This document shows positions 18,242-26,762 of a stretch of 64,000 nucleotides of DNA, piece by piece; within the stretch, counting starts at the first letter, position 1; every line of letters begins with the position of its first letter. Position numbers and translations under genes: made by a program. The stretch comes from Nocardia terpenica. GTDB taxonomy: Bacteria; Actinomycetota; Actinomycetes; Mycobacteriales; Mycobacteriaceae. The DNA is taken from the NCBI RefSeq assembly GCF_013186535.1, contig NZ_JABMCZ010000005.1:1116001-1180000 (forward strand), written 5' to 3'. The notes under the pieces were generated by a model. The model made no database searches. It saw nothing but the letters and a program-made list of their open reading frames with translations, and was not told the origin of the DNA.

Positions 18242-18385
18242 TTGTCCGATAAATCTCCGCGTAGCACGATGTCCAAGAAGCAGGGAAAATCCATCAAGGA
18301 GAAGCGAGCGGAGAAGAAGGCCAAGTCGGCCGCCGCTGAATCCGGTGTTGAAGCCCTGGAGAACAGGAACAGGAAGCGCACGTAG
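18242..18385 (+). CDS. conserved small lysine-rich protein
   Basis: A 47-aa highly basic protein from a TTG at 18242: LSDKSPRSTMSKKQGKSIKE, continuing with Lys/Ala-rich helix sequence. The TTG is preferred over the ATG at 18269 because the SDKSPR...MSKK arrangement recurs in small actinobacterial proteins as I recall them. Function is unknown; nucleic-acid binding is plausible from charge only. Confidence 0.6.
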   Translation: MSDKSPRSTMSKKQGKSIKEKRAEKKAKSAAAESGVEALENRNRKRT

Positions 18386-18446
18386 ACACAGTCCGGTTCG
18401 CGGCCGAGGCTCAACCCCTGTCGAGGTTCGGTTGCGGCTGGACATT

Positions 18447-18514
18447 TCCAGGATGGGTCATCCTGGATTCCCTATGGTTGAGCGTGGTCTGCCCGCTTGC
18501 GGCGTGCAGACCAC
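18447..18514 (+). terminator. two consecutive stem-loops
   Basis: The first stem is perfect, TCCAGGATG / CATCCTGGA with a GGT loop (18447-18467), followed by a short T/C tract. The second pairs GTGGTCTGC (18484-18492) with GCAGACCAC (18506-18514). The first could terminate the small gene ending at 18385. The purpose of the second is unclear. Confidence 0.4.
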
Positions 18515-18639
18515 AGGGTATTTCAGCCGGTGCTGCACACCCACGCTTGCTCGGCCGCGAATGCGTTCCCGCTCTGGGCCTGGCGAGACATAGCGGTTGG
18601 CCGCCAACCGATCTCGCGAAACGTCCGCACTGCCGAGGA

Positions 18640-18710
18640 CGAGCGCATCACCCTAGACCGGCATCCCAACTACGTTCCGGCGGCCCACACGGGCTCGGCC
18701 ACATGGCATC
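18640..18710 (+). pseudogene. tail fragment of a tyrosine integrase
   Basis: The plus frame reads RITLDRHPNYVPAAHTGSAT. The intact tail encoded at 30270-30433 is RTNLDRHPNYILAAYMASGT. The similarity over about 20 codons marks this as leftover integrase coding sequence, with no other part nearby. Confidence 0.45.
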
Positions 18711-18751
18711 TCAAATATCCGCGGCTGAATGAAGATGACAGGGCGGGCATA

Positions 18752-19750
18752 TCAACCAGGGTATTCGGCATGTATGTCGCCGCCGAACAGTTTCCAGTAG
18801 AAGGCATTCATTCTTGCGGCAGCGGGTGCGTGCCGGGTCAGAATTGCAGCCACAACCGGCGGCACGCTGTCCGGGATATGACCGGCAGCGCACCGGAGTA
18901 CGTACTCATTGCGCGCGAGCGGGCCGCCGCTGGTCGGCATCGTAATTCCGCATACCTCGGTCACCAGCCAGTTGACCAGCCGCATGGCGGCATAATCGGC
19001 ATCGTGAGTGGTATGGCGTTCGGCGAAGTCGCGCTCGGCGGCCGACAGGTCGAAACGCGGCGAGGTTGCCAGCCCGAAGTCGCTGAGATAGATCCGCTCC
19101 CCGTTGGTGCGCATATTGCCGAAGTGCCCGTCCATGTGCAGCAGTTCCCGATCTCGTAGGAACGTCACAATCTGCAACAGCTGCCGCTCGACCGCGGCGG
19201 CCTTGCCAATCGGGTTCTCGCGCAGCCAATTCGATATCGGATCTCGGATGTGCTCGCAGAACAGCACGAGGCTCGACGATGCGGCCGCCAGGGCTTCGAG
19301 GCGATCGCCTACGGCTGGGCAGCCGTCGTAGGCGGCGACCACTGCGTCCAGATCGGCATGCTCAGCCGCGATCGGAGAGCGGCCGGGCAGAACTCGCCAG
19401 TGGTAGAGCATCGGGAATGCCCGAGTCTGTCCGCTCAGAACCCCGTTGGTGACAATGATATTCGCGGCGAGTTCACGCCATGCATTGAAACTCGGGCCGC
19501 CAATGCCGTACTGGCAGAACACCGGTAGCCCGAACAGGTTCGAGGTCGACCCGCGGTGTGCGAGCTCTCGATCGGTGAGCGGAATACGTTTGGCGAACAC
19601 CGATACGCCCTCGACATCGAGAACAGCGGAGCCACCACCCACCCCAACGCCGTTGGGCCGCCCAGCTTCCATGAGCTCGGTGAGCTCGATATCGCTGCGG
19701 GAAGCCAACATTCCCGTGAGCTTCTGGTGGTGCCTCCTGGCGGTTGTCAT
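18752..19750 (-). CDS. protein-kinase-like/APH-like fold protein
   Basis: A 332-aa protein. The ATG at 19750 (MTTARRHHQKL) is preferred to 19792, because the upstream stretch is a dispersed hairpin repeat. Kinase signatures are present: an N-lobe Lys in VSVFAKRIPL, catalytic loop LLHMDGHFGNM (HxDxxxxN) and metal loop YLSDFGLA (DFG). It matches neither a canonical Ser/Thr kinase nor a drug phosphotransferase, so it may phosphorylate a small molecule or a protein. It is monocistronic, with no receptor or substrate gene nearby. Confidence 0.6.
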   Translation of the reverse strand: MTTARRHHQKLTGMLASRSDIELTELMEAGRPNGVGVGGGSAVLDVEGVSVFAKRIPLTDRELAHRGSTSNLFGLPVFCQYGIGGPSFNAWRELAANIIVTNGVLSGQTRAFPMLYHWRVLPGRSPIAAEHADLDAVVAAYDGCPAVGDRLEALAAASSSLVLFCEHIRDPISNWLRENPIGKAAAVERQLLQIVTFLRDRELLHMDGHFGNMRTNGERIYLSDFGLATSPRFDLSAAERDFAERHTTHDADYAAMRLVNWLVTEVCGITMPTSGGPLARNEYVLRCAAGHIPDSVPPVVAAILTRHAPAAARMNAFYWKLFGGDIHAEYPG

Positions 19751-19764
19751 CGCACTATTCTGCC

Positions 19765-19820
19765 GCAGGTGTTCGGATTGGTTGGAGGACATGGACTTCC
19801 AATGCGCGCTGATAGTCGAT
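19765..19820 (+). repeat. dispersed hairpin repeat, copy A
   Basis: Core GTTGGAGGACATGGACTTCC followed by AATGCGCGCTGAT. The TTGGA/TCCAA arms pair around a CATGG core. The 3' half closely matches copy B at 47940-48015. It lies upstream of the kinase-like gene. Confidence 0.55.
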
Positions 19821-19861
19821 TATGCAAGCCAGGCCAGAGCGGTCCCCTAAGGTCCAAACCT

Positions 19862-20378
19862 ATGGATGTTGCTTTTCGTCGTGCGGATGATTCCGACGCG
19901 GCCGCCATGTCAGAGGTGTGGCTGCGGTCCTTTGCGGCTGCACTACCGACCGTGCGACGGGCACACCGATGACGATGTCCGGAACTGGTTCGCCGAGGTG
20001 GTCCTACCGCAGCACGAGGCGTGGGTAGCGGTGGCCGACGATGTGATCGTCGGACTGCTGGCATTAGCCGACGCCGAGCTGGAGCAGCTGTATCTGGAAC
20101 CGACCTGGCGAGGACGCGGCCTCGGCGACCGATTCATGAGACTTGCAAAACAGCGCAGGCCGAACGGCCTGGGCCTGTGGACCTTCCAGGTCAACCATCC
20201 GGCGCGCCGCTTCTATGAGCGCCACGGATTCGTCGAGGTCGACCGGACCGACGGGATGCGCAACGAGGAACGCGAGCCGGACATCCGTTACGTCTGGCGA
20301 CCTTGCTGGGATAAGGACCAGCCATCTTTGGGCCAACCTCCTTCCCCCTCGACCACGCCGCCGACGCCGCGCGGTTGA
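19862..20378 (+). pseudogene. GNAT acetyltransferase with a frameshift
   Basis: The ATG at 19862 starts MDVAFRRADDSDAAAMSEVW, a typical GNAT N terminus. At about 19960-19970 the frame hits a stop after RRAHR. The adjacent register resumes with TDDDVRNWFAEVVLPQHEAW and contains the full acetyl-CoA-binding core (LYLEPTWRGRGLGDRFM) and NHPARRFYERHGFVEVDR. A 2-nt loss in a CACACC run would account for it. Both halves are otherwise intact, so the lesion is recent or a sequencing error. Confidence 0.65.
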
Positions 20379-21106
20379 ATCAATCGTGTTGGCCTGAAGG
20401 GTCCTGGAATTCACTCGATCTGGCCGGGCTCAGATCCGATCGTGATGCGCGGCCAATACCTGTCCCGCCCGCGCCCGACTACCGGCGCACGTGCTCGAAA
20501 TACGCAGTCGCGGAGACTGGTTCGCCTTCGTGAGACTCCCGGTAGGTGTCGCCGCCGATCCAGCCGCACCCAGGCCGTTGATGAGATTGGTGGTTGCGGT
20601 GAGACGCGGTGCCGTCGGGGTTGAGCCAACTGAACTGGGACAGCGCGAGTGCCGAATCGCGGTGGCCGACATTCCCAGCGCGAGTGGCTGATTCCGTGTG
20701 CCGCGCCCATCCTCGGCACGAATATCATTGAGGCAGTGCAGTTTCGGCTATGTCAGGAAACCTAGTGCCGGGTGTTGCACGAGCTGCTCATGCAGGTTGT
20801 CCAGCGCAGTGCGTCATCGAGATCGTGGAGACACATGCGGAGTCGGACTGCTGCTGGTTCCTGCCTCCATATGTGCCCCGCTCCGACCTCGATGATCGGA
20901 GCGGGGCCGCGCCTGGAAACCTGTGCACGCCTGTCGAACTGGCCATCGTCGACACCCTTCATAAGGCATCCGATTCGTCCGTGTTGTAGGTCAGCGGCGC
21001 GTCCGAGATGGCGGTTCCACCGGCTGGGAGCACGGTGACCGTCATCGCGTCTACCTAGACTTATTGTTCAGCGCCAAGTCGGGCGTACAGGACGCATGAC
21101 GGTGCT
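20379..21106. other. 728-bp stretch without a supported gene
   Basis: No frame here has a family-like product. A 28-codon minus-strand frame at 20962-21048 (MTVTVLPAGGTAISDAPLTY) looks protein-like but is too short to claim. The rest reads as intergenic or decayed DNA. Confidence 0.4.
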
Positions 21107-21445
21107 TCACCAGGGTTCCAGCGGGCTGGGTTCAGGCCAGCGCACCACCGGCGAGACATCGGGATCGCTTGCGGCGGTGGGTATGTGGCTCATCCGGAGG
21201 AAGCGTTCGGCTGTGTCGGTGATATGTGATCGGAGGCTGTAGTCGTCTTCGAGATCCAGTGGGGTGATCCAGGCTTGGTCGATACGATCGGTGAGTTCGG
21301 CGGGGTCGATCGCGGCGCGCGCTGCTTCGGCCGGGGCGCACAGCGCGGTGGTGTCCAGGCCTATATCGCATTCGTGGACGGGAACGTTCTGGTCGGCGCG
21401 GTCGAAATCACTGCCCGCCAAGATGGTGGTCCAGGCGTCGGTCAC
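21107..21445 (-). CDS. hypothetical acidic protein
   Basis: A 112-aa acidic protein: MTDAWTTILAGSDFDRADQN at the start, a helical middle (AEAARAAIDPAELTDRIDQA) and a proline-rich end (VVRWPEPSPLEPW). No cysteines are arranged for metal binding and there is no TM. Codon use fits the neighbours. I do not recognise the family. It is divergent from the small frame at 21474. Confidence 0.55.
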   Translation of the reverse strand: MTDAWTTILAGSDFDRADQNVPVHECDIGLDTTALCAPAEAARAAIDPAELTDRIDQAWITPLDLEDDYSLRSHITDTAERFLRMSHIPTAASDPDVSPVVRWPEPSPLEPW

Positions 21446-21473
21446 GATGTCCCCTTTCGAATGTCACGATGCA

Positions 21474-21638
21474 ATGAAAGGCCGGGTGGGCCCGCAAGAC
21501 CCAGGCCATCCGGGCCCACCCGTCGACGGAAGGAATCTGAACAGGACCTTCTGCGATGCTCCCTGCGAGGGGCGGCGAGCCGTGCTCGCCTGTCGATGCC
21601 ACTACCGTGGCTGGCACGCGCTGGACGGGATGTCCTAA
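21474..21638 (+). CDS. possible 54-aa Cys/His-rich protein
   Basis: From ATG 21474, the C-terminal half reads FCDAPCEGRRAVLACRCHYR, a CxxxC...CxCH arrangement that could bind zinc; such small proteins are common on actinobacterial mobile elements. The 5' half coincides with the strong stem-loop at 21483-21522, so coding is uncertain. Confidence 0.35.
   Translation: MKGRVGPQDPGHPGPPVDGRNLNRTFCDAPCEGRRAVLACRCHYRGWHALDGMS
21483..21522. terminator. strong GC-rich stem-loop
   Basis: Perfect 12-bp arms CGGGTGGGCCCG (21483-21494) and CGGGCCCACCCG (21511-21522) with a 16-nt loop. It lies downstream of the minus-strand Hsp20 operon and upstream of the 21107-21445 gene, so it may terminate the former. 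There is no convincing T tract. Confidence 0.4.
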
Positions 21639-21738
21639 CGCACTGGCGCCGGTGTGCAGGTGCCGAAACCCGGGCCGCCGACTCGGACCATCGCGAGAAC
21701 CTTTCTGCGCGAGAACATTTCATGTGATTCGACAGGCA

Positions 21739-22083
21739 TCACCTCGCTCTCACTCGCCATCGGATCTCGCTCTCACTCACCATCGGATACCGTGGGCCGC
21801 CAGCGGCCTTCGGGGGCGGACCGCGCTGGCGGGCCGCCCCCGCGCCCGGTCGGCGCGCGTGGAGTCGGACCGCCCGCCGACGCCGCCATCGCGCGCCCGG
21901 CCAAGGCATCCGACGCTCGCGCGCTGGCAGTGACCTCCATCGGTCGCGGGCCTCGCACAAGACCTCCTCGATCTCGGCGAACAACTCCTCGAGGTCCGGA
22001 TCGAGAGTCAACAGCCGGGGATCCAGGCGCGACAGCTCCTCGGCGGCCTCGCTCGGAGCAGGACCGGTCGCGTGCACCATCAC
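21739..22083 (-). CDS. hypothetical protein downstream of Hsp20
   Basis: A 114-aa protein, 26 bp after the Hsp20 stop. The first ~50 residues are ordered and acidic (AAEELSRLDPRLLTLDPDLE, then LFAEIEEVLCEARDRW), consistent with helices. The remainder is Arg/Pro-rich and low in complexity, which could reflect a disordered tail or a frame change. It was probably induced with Hsp20. I recall similar small ORFs downstream of actinobacterial hsp20 genes, with no assigned role. Confidence 0.5.
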   Translation of the reverse strand: MMVHATGPAPSEAAEELSRLDPRLLTLDPDLEELFAEIEEVLCEARDRWRSLPARERRMPWPGARWRRRRAVRLHARRPGAGAARQRGPPPKAAGGPRYPMVSESEIRWRVRAR

Positions 22084-22109
22084 AGGACCCTCCCGTGACG
22101 CCGCCCGGG

Positions 22110-22532
22110 TCAGGCGTTGATCGCCTGGCGTTCGTCGTGGTGGCGGGTGATCTCGATCTTGCGGGGCTTGGCCTTCTCCGCGACCGGGATAACCAGACGC
22201 AGGACACCGTCGTGGTAGTCGGCGCGAATGGCGTCGGTGTCGAGATTCTCCCCGAGGAACAACTGGCGACTGAACACCCCGCGGGTGCGTTCCGCGGCGA
22301 TCATCGCCCGATCCTGATCCAACTGCGGGCGAGACGCGCGCACGGTCACCACATTGCGTTCGATATCCAGGTCCAGGGACTCCGGGTCGATGCCGGGTAG
22401 GTCGAGTTCGACGAAGAACTCGTTGCCCTCACGCCAGGCGTCCATCGGCATCACCACCGGCCGAGCCGGCGTGCCGAACACCTGCTGTGTCAAGCGATCC
22501 AGGTCCCGGAACGGATCGGTGCGCATCAGCAT
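22110..22532 (-). CDS. Hsp20 family small heat-shock protein
   Basis: A 140-aa cytosolic chaperone that holds unfolding proteins. The ATG at 22532 gives the family N terminus MLMRTDPFRDLDRLTQQVFG; a Met six codons upstream is possible. The alpha-crystallin domain runs from about residue 35 (FFVELDLPGIDPESLDLDIE) to GVLRLVIPVAEKAKPRKIEI. It is divergent from the MerR/HspR-like gene, and a CIRCE-like element sits in the shared promoter region, indicating heat-shock repression. Confidence 0.9.
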   Translation of the reverse strand: MLMRTDPFRDLDRLTQQVFGTPARPVVMPMDAWREGNEFFVELDLPGIDPESLDLDIERNVVTVRASRPQLDQDRAMIAAERTRGVFSRQLFLGENLDTDAIRADYHDGVLRLVIPVAEKAKPRKIEITRHHDERQAINA

Positions 22533-22607
22533 GGTCGCCACCTCCAACACTCTCCATTCTCGATCGAAGGTACTCAGATAACCTCTGTCATCTGGCTTAG
22601 ATTTATT

Positions 22608-22634
22608 TTAGCACTCCACCGAGGAGAGTGCAAG
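22608..22634. promoter_or_regulatory. CIRCE-like HrcA operator
   Basis: The left arm TTAGCACTC matches the CIRCE consensus exactly. The spacer is 9 bp and the right arm GAGTGCAAG matches GAGTGCTAA at 7 of 9 positions. It sits between the Hsp20 and HspR-like starts. CIRCE is bound by HrcA, whereas HspR normally binds HAIR (CTTGAGT-N7-ACTCAAG), which I do not find intact here. Confidence 0.7.
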
Positions 22635-22675
22635 CATCATGCTGAGCTAATCTGGAGGAGCGAGAGAGGAGTCCG

Positions 22676-23041
22676 ATGCTGCCCGACCCACACGACCACC
22701 ACCCGACCGACCCCGGTCCCGCGCACCGGCCCGGCCCGGGGCAGGCGGTGTACGGGATCTCCGTCGCCGCCGAACTGTCCGGGATGGGCACGCATTCACT
22801 GCGCTTGTACGAGCAGCACGGCCTGCTCACCCCGGCCCGCAGTTCGGGGGGCACCCGCCGCTACAGCGACGACGACCTCGCACGGCTCGCACGTATCGCC
22901 GCACTGACCGGACAGGGGATCAACCTCGCCGCCATCGCCCGCATCCTCGACCTCGAAGACGACAACACCGCCCTGCGCCACGCCAACGCCGCCCTCACCG
23001 CCGAACGCGACCAACTGCGCGAGGACCGCACTGCGCCATAA
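22676..23041 (+). CDS. MerR-family regulator, HspR-like
   Basis: A 121-aa protein. After a His/Pro-rich leader it has VYGISVAAELSGMGTHSLRL then YEQHGLLTPARSSGGTRRYS, the winged HTH of HspR/MerR proteins (the SGGTRRYS wing is typical of HspR), and a C-terminal coiled-coil (ALRHANAALTAERDQLRED). It is divergent from Hsp20, which it probably helps repress. A likely cytosolic heat-shock repressor. Confidence 0.8.
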   Translation: MLPDPHDHHPTDPGPAHRPGPGQAVYGISVAAELSGMGTHSLRLYEQHGLLTPARSSGGTRRYSDDDLARLARIAALTGQGINLAAIARILDLEDDNTALRHANAALTAERDQLREDRTAP

Positions 23042-23052
23042 CAGCCTCGGAC

Positions 23053-23418
23053 AGTGCCCTACCGAAGTGGGTTCGGCTGATCGATGTGGACCGGGCGCTG
23101 GCCGGACGCCGCTACTCGGCCCCCTTGGATATCGTCCTCGATATCGAGGACCGCTTCTGCCCATGGAACGCGGGACGTTACCGCCTGCAGGCAGACAGTG
23201 TGTCGGCTAGTTGCCAGCGCACTCACGCCCCCGCCGACCTACGCCTGACATCGACCGAACTCGGCGCGGCCTATCTGGGAGGCACGACCCTGGCCAGCCT
23301 CGCCGCCGCGGGTCTGATCGAGGAACTGCGGACAGGAGTGGTCGCCCACGCCAGCACCGCCTTCCGCCACGACCGCGAACTACACTACCCGGGCGGATGG
23401 GCATTTCCCCTGTACTGA
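23053..23418 (+). pseudogene. C-terminal fragment of an Eis-family acetyltransferase
   Basis: Frame 1 from about 23053 reads ALPKWVRLIDVDRALAGRRY, then an SCP2-like domain ending DLRLTSTELGAAYLGGTTLA, LAAAGLIEELRTGVVAHAST and WAFPLY. These are the last ~120 residues of Eis-type enzymes (about 400 aa) that acetylate lysine side chains or aminoglycosides. Both GNAT domains are absent. It begins 12 bp after the HspR-like stop, so the 5' part was deleted at that junction. The first Met (23086) is not a native start. Confidence 0.65.
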
Positions 23419-23491
23419 ATTATGTTGCGGCTTAAGCGATGTGATTTCCCGACGCGTGGGACCATGGGAGTGATCCGGAAGGAGGTGCATT

Positions 23492-24724
23492 GTGATATCG
23501 CGTCGGACACTTCTGCGGGCCTCGGTGTTGTCGGTGCCGGTGCTGGGGGTCGGGGTCGAACGGGTGGTTTCCGCGGCGACACCCGCGACGCTGCCGGTCG
23601 ATGTGGTGAACAACAGCGGATCGAACACCGTCTACGCGTATGTGACGGGTCAGGCGATCGATAACGGAAATGCCCTGATGCTGTTGGAGGCCGACGGTCG
23701 GACCCCCTACTATCCGCCCTCGCCGTCGTCGCAGACGCCGGTGGCGGTCGACTGCGCGATCCCGCTCAACGCCTCGGGTGGCTCGCCCAGGACGATCACG
23801 ATCCCGCATATCGCCGGTGGGCGAATCTGGTTCTCGATCGGCAGCACGCTGGCGTTCTCGGTCAACCCCGGCCCGGCATTGGTGGAGCCGTCGGTCAGCA
23901 ATCCGAGTGACCCGAATATCAATGTCCTGTGGGACTTCTGCGAGTTCACCTACGACGCCTCGCAGCTGTACGCGAATATCAGCTTCGTCGACTTCGTCGC
24001 ACTGCCCATCGGCCTCACACTCGCCACATCCTCAGGCACACAGACCATTGCGGGACTGCCGGGCGACGGCCTGACCACGATATGCTCGGCCCTGGCCACG
24101 CAAGCCGCCAGCGACGGCAGCGACTGGGGCAAGTTGATCGTCACCGGCAACGGCCGCAACATCAGGGCGCTGAGCCCGAACCAAGCGATGGCTGGCGGCA
24201 CGTCATTGTTCTCCGGCTACTTCGACAACTACATCGACCAGGTCTGGTCGAAGTACGCGAGCAGCCAGCTCACCATCGACACGCAATACACGTGGGGCAC
24301 GGTCACCGGGCAGGTGGTGAACGGACTGCTGACCTTCAACGGAGTCGGCACATTCGCCAAGCCCGCCACCAGAGACGTATTCAGCTGCAGCAGTGGACCG
24401 TTCACGACCGGCAACGACGAGATGGGCAATATCAGTGCCCGACTGGCCGCCGCGTTCAACCGCACCACCTTGCTGATCGACAGCAAGCAGCCCGACGGCG
24501 AGCACGTCTCCGACTACTACACGGCCGCGCAGACCAATCACTACGCCCGCATCGTCCACGCCACGGCCACCAACGGACTCGGCTACGCCTTCCCCTACGA
24601 CGACGTACACCCCACCGGCGGCACCGACCTGTCCGGCTCCGTACAGTCCGCCGACCCCGCCAGGCTGACCGTGACGCTCGGCGGGCCCGGCGGTTCGGGT
24701 ACGCCGGGCAAGCCGAGCGCATAG
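23492..24724 (+). CDS. Tat-exported GH64-like beta-1,3-glucanase
   Basis: A 410-aa protein from GTG 23492, preceded by a strong ribosome site (AAGGAGGTG). A twin-arginine signal (SRRTLLRASVLSVPVLGVGV) predicts export. The mature part begins LPVDVVNNSGSNTVYAYVTG and has the GH64 core: GGRIWFSIGSTLAFSV, VLWDFCEFTY and NISFVDFVALPIGLTLATSS. The family's barrel plus thaumatin-like domain cleaves laminarin-type beta-1,3-glucans, for example of fungal walls. Monocistronic, followed by two 20-bp tandem repeats at 24774-24813. Confidence 0.8.
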   Translation: MISRRTLLRASVLSVPVLGVGVERVVSAATPATLPVDVVNNSGSNTVYAYVTGQAIDNGNALMLLEADGRTPYYPPSPSSQTPVAVDCAIPLNASGGSPRTITIPHIAGGRIWFSIGSTLAFSVNPGPALVEPSVSNPSDPNINVLWDFCEFTYDASQLYANISFVDFVALPIGLTLATSSGTQTIAGLPGDGLTTICSALATQAASDGSDWGKLIVTGNGRNIRALSPNQAMAGGTSLFSGYFDNYIDQVWSKYASSQLTIDTQYTWGTVTGQVVNGLLTFNGVGTFAKPATRDVFSCSSGPFTTGNDEMGNISARLAAAFNRTTLLIDSKQPDGEHVSDYYTAAQTNHYARIVHATATNGLGYAFPYDDVHPTGGTDLSGSVQSADPARLTVTLGGPGGSGTPGKPSA

Positions 24725-24773
24725 CCGACCGTCCACCGGCGGGCACTGGCTCGCAGCGGTCACCCGCGCGGAC

Positions 24774-24813
24774 GCGGCGGACTGCGACTTTGCGCGGCGG
24801 ACTGCGACTTTGG
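24774..24813. repeat. two tandem 20-bp repeats
   Basis: GCGGCGGACTGCGACTTTGC is followed directly by a second copy differing at the last base. It is located 50 bp after the glucanase stop in a 246-bp intergenic stretch (24725-24970) that holds nothing else I can assign. Confidence 0.6.
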
Positions 24814-24970
24814 CGGAAGGCTTGCGACGCATGGACCATCATGCCGACCTTGAATGCCGCGCGACACCACTGACCGCACGCGAGCGCACCCTTATAGCCG
24901 CTGATCGGGGGTTCTGTGCGGCGAGATCGACTGTGGCACACGATGTCTGATCGACTGTAGTGTTCGCTAC

Positions 24971-25465
24971 GTGGCAGTCGAGTTCTCTCCGGCGAATGAG
25001 CGGGACGCCCTCACCGGTTTCCTGGACAAGCAGCGAGATGCGTTGATCAGAAAGGTCCGAGGGGTCAGTGACTTCGACGCACGCCGAGCACCGACGGCCA
25101 GCTCGCTGTCCCTGCTCGGGCTACTGAAGCACTCGACGGTGTGGGAGCAGCGGTGGTTTCAAGGCGTCGTCGCTGGACGCCCCCTTCCCGATGGGTGGCC
25201 GGAGTGTCGGTCCCAAGTCCCAGATCTGGACTTCCTCGTTGACGAGGCAGATACGGTGGGACAGTGGGTCGCTCGCTACGAGGATGCGGTGGGAGTGTCC
25301 CGGCAGATCGTGGCCGCCATGGATCTCGACCACGCCTGCGCACGTACCGATATCGTCGACGGCAACTTGCGCTGGGTGCTGGTTCACCTGATCGAGGAGA
25401 CCGCCCGGCACGTCGGCCACGCTGACATCATCCGAGAAACTCTCGATGGGAGCCGGGGACTGTAG
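24971..25465 (+). CDS. DinB-like/DUF664 protein
   Basis: A 164-aa four-helix-bundle protein from a GTG at 24971. The three metal-binding His positions of the DinB fold are suggested by LLKHSTVWEQRWF, VLVHLIEETARH and VGHADIIRE. DUF664 members are probably thiol-dependent (often mycothiol) transferases in actinobacteria. Single gene, 27 bp before the convergent nitrilase-family gene. The substrate is unknown. Confidence 0.8.
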   Translation: MAVEFSPANERDALTGFLDKQRDALIRKVRGVSDFDARRAPTASSLSLLGLLKHSTVWEQRWFQGVVAGRPLPDGWPECRSQVPDLDFLVDEADTVGQWVARYEDAVGVSRQIVAAMDLDHACARTDIVDGNLRWVLVHLIEETARHVGHADIIRETLDGSRGL

Positions 25466-25492
25466 CCCGGACAGGGCGACATGTCCCCTCTG

Positions 25493-26203
25493 CTAGACGA
25501 TTTCGGCAGTGACGATCATCGGTGTCTGTTCGTCGGCTTGGACAAGCAGGGCTCCCCCTGGGCTCCACACAGCGGCACGGCCGCACCCGATGACCGGACC
25601 CGCCCGTCCCACGTGATTGGCAAGGACCACGTAAACGTCCGCCCGTGCTGCGATATCGGGATAGATCGACGCACGCTCGGCGACGCCGCCGCCCGTGCCG
25701 TACAGGGCGCTGGCCAGATGGACGTCACAACCATCATCGGCGATTCGGCCGACCAGGTCGGGGAAGTGGTTGTCGAAGCAGGTGGCAAGAGAGAAACGCA
25801 GACCCCGCAATTCGAACCGGCCATCCTTGTCCGCGGCGGTGAACCATCGCTGCTCCTCGCCGAACAAGTGCTGTTTGTGATAGCAGGTGAGGAGATCGCC
25901 GTCGGCGCCGTAGACGTAGGTGGCGATGACCGGGCGACGACCGTCGAGTGCCGGGGCGGCGCAGTTCACCACGGTCGCTATCCCGGTGGTGCGCAACGGA
26001 TCCAGCCGAGGATCGTCGGCGCGGAGCCACAGACGCTCATCGGCCGCGATAGCGGCCAGCTCGTACCCGGTCACCGCCAACTCCGGGAAAACAATCAGCT
26101 CGGCAGAGTCCGCACCCGCCCGCCCAGCAAGCCCGGCCAGTCGACCGATATTCGCCCGAACATCGGCGGGTACGCAAGTAACCTGTGCCGCAGCAACTCT
26201 CAT
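25493..26203 (-). CDS. carbon-nitrogen hydrolase (nitrilase superfamily)
   Basis: A 236-aa amidase-type enzyme from ATG 26203 (MRVAAAQVTCVPADVRANIG), the usual family start; an earlier Met at 26236 adds 11 unrelated residues. The catalytic triad is visible: Glu in FPELAVTGYE, Lys in YHKQHLFGEE and Cys in LATCFDNHFP. It probably hydrolyses a small amide or nitrile in the cytosol. No neighbour indicates the substrate. Confidence 0.85.
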   Translation of the reverse strand: MRVAAAQVTCVPADVRANIGRLAGLAGRAGADSAELIVFPELAVTGYELAAIAADERLWLRADDPRLDPLRTTGIATVVNCAAPALDGRRPVIATYVYGADGDLLTCYHKQHLFGEEQRWFTAADKDGRFELRGLRFSLATCFDNHFPDLVGRIADDGCDVHLASALYGTGGGVAERASIYPDIAARADVYVVLANHVGRAGPVIGCGRAAVWSPGGALLVQADEQTPMIVTAEIV

Positions 26204-26762
26204 GTATCGCAGACTAGCCGCACCAGGTAAACGCACTGTCCCACGCTATGTCCTGGTCGAACAGTTCGTACGGTTGACCCCGATCAAGGTCGAGGCGTTG
26301 CGGATCTCCGGAATCGCCCCCGCGCCGTAGAGGTTTCCGTTGATCGTGGGCCAATGGCTGTGGCGCACTGGCCGCTTCGGACACACTGTGGACAGTCGGC
26401 GACGGCTACACCCGCCGCGAAGCCCGGAGCGAGGCACTGTCGAAGAACAAGTCCGGCGCCCACATTGTCGACCGGGCCTGCACATCGGGCTACGGGGACT
26501 GACCCTCCCATCACTGTTCACCGATTCGTCGGGCATGGACAGTGAAGATGGTTGGGTCGCGCGAGTGTCGGGTTTGACCTCTGGCTTGACCGATTCCTAT
26601 CGAGGTGGGATGTCGTCCTTGCGATCTGTCGACCCGGCGCTCGCGCGACCGCACGTGCGTCGTGCGCGGGTGGCCGTGACCTCATAGGACCTTGCCGAAG
26701 CTCATCACTGTCGTGTCCGTCCAACCCGCTGCGGCGCAGGACGTTTCGACGCGAGGAGGCCG
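26204..26762. other. intergenic stretch, probably including the noncoding end of an IS110 copy
   Basis: No gene is supported. A minus-strand frame at 26246-26350 (TINGNLYGAGAIPEIRNAST) looks protein-like but has no start or recognisable family. The part nearest the IS110 pseudogene (about 26540-26762) has several self-complementary segments and occupies the place where IS110 elements encode their bridge RNA. That assignment is inference. Confidence 0.35.

Noticed and set aside
22676..23041. HspR gene taken as one gene with the Eis fragment
   Set aside because: They lie in different frames with a stop between them.
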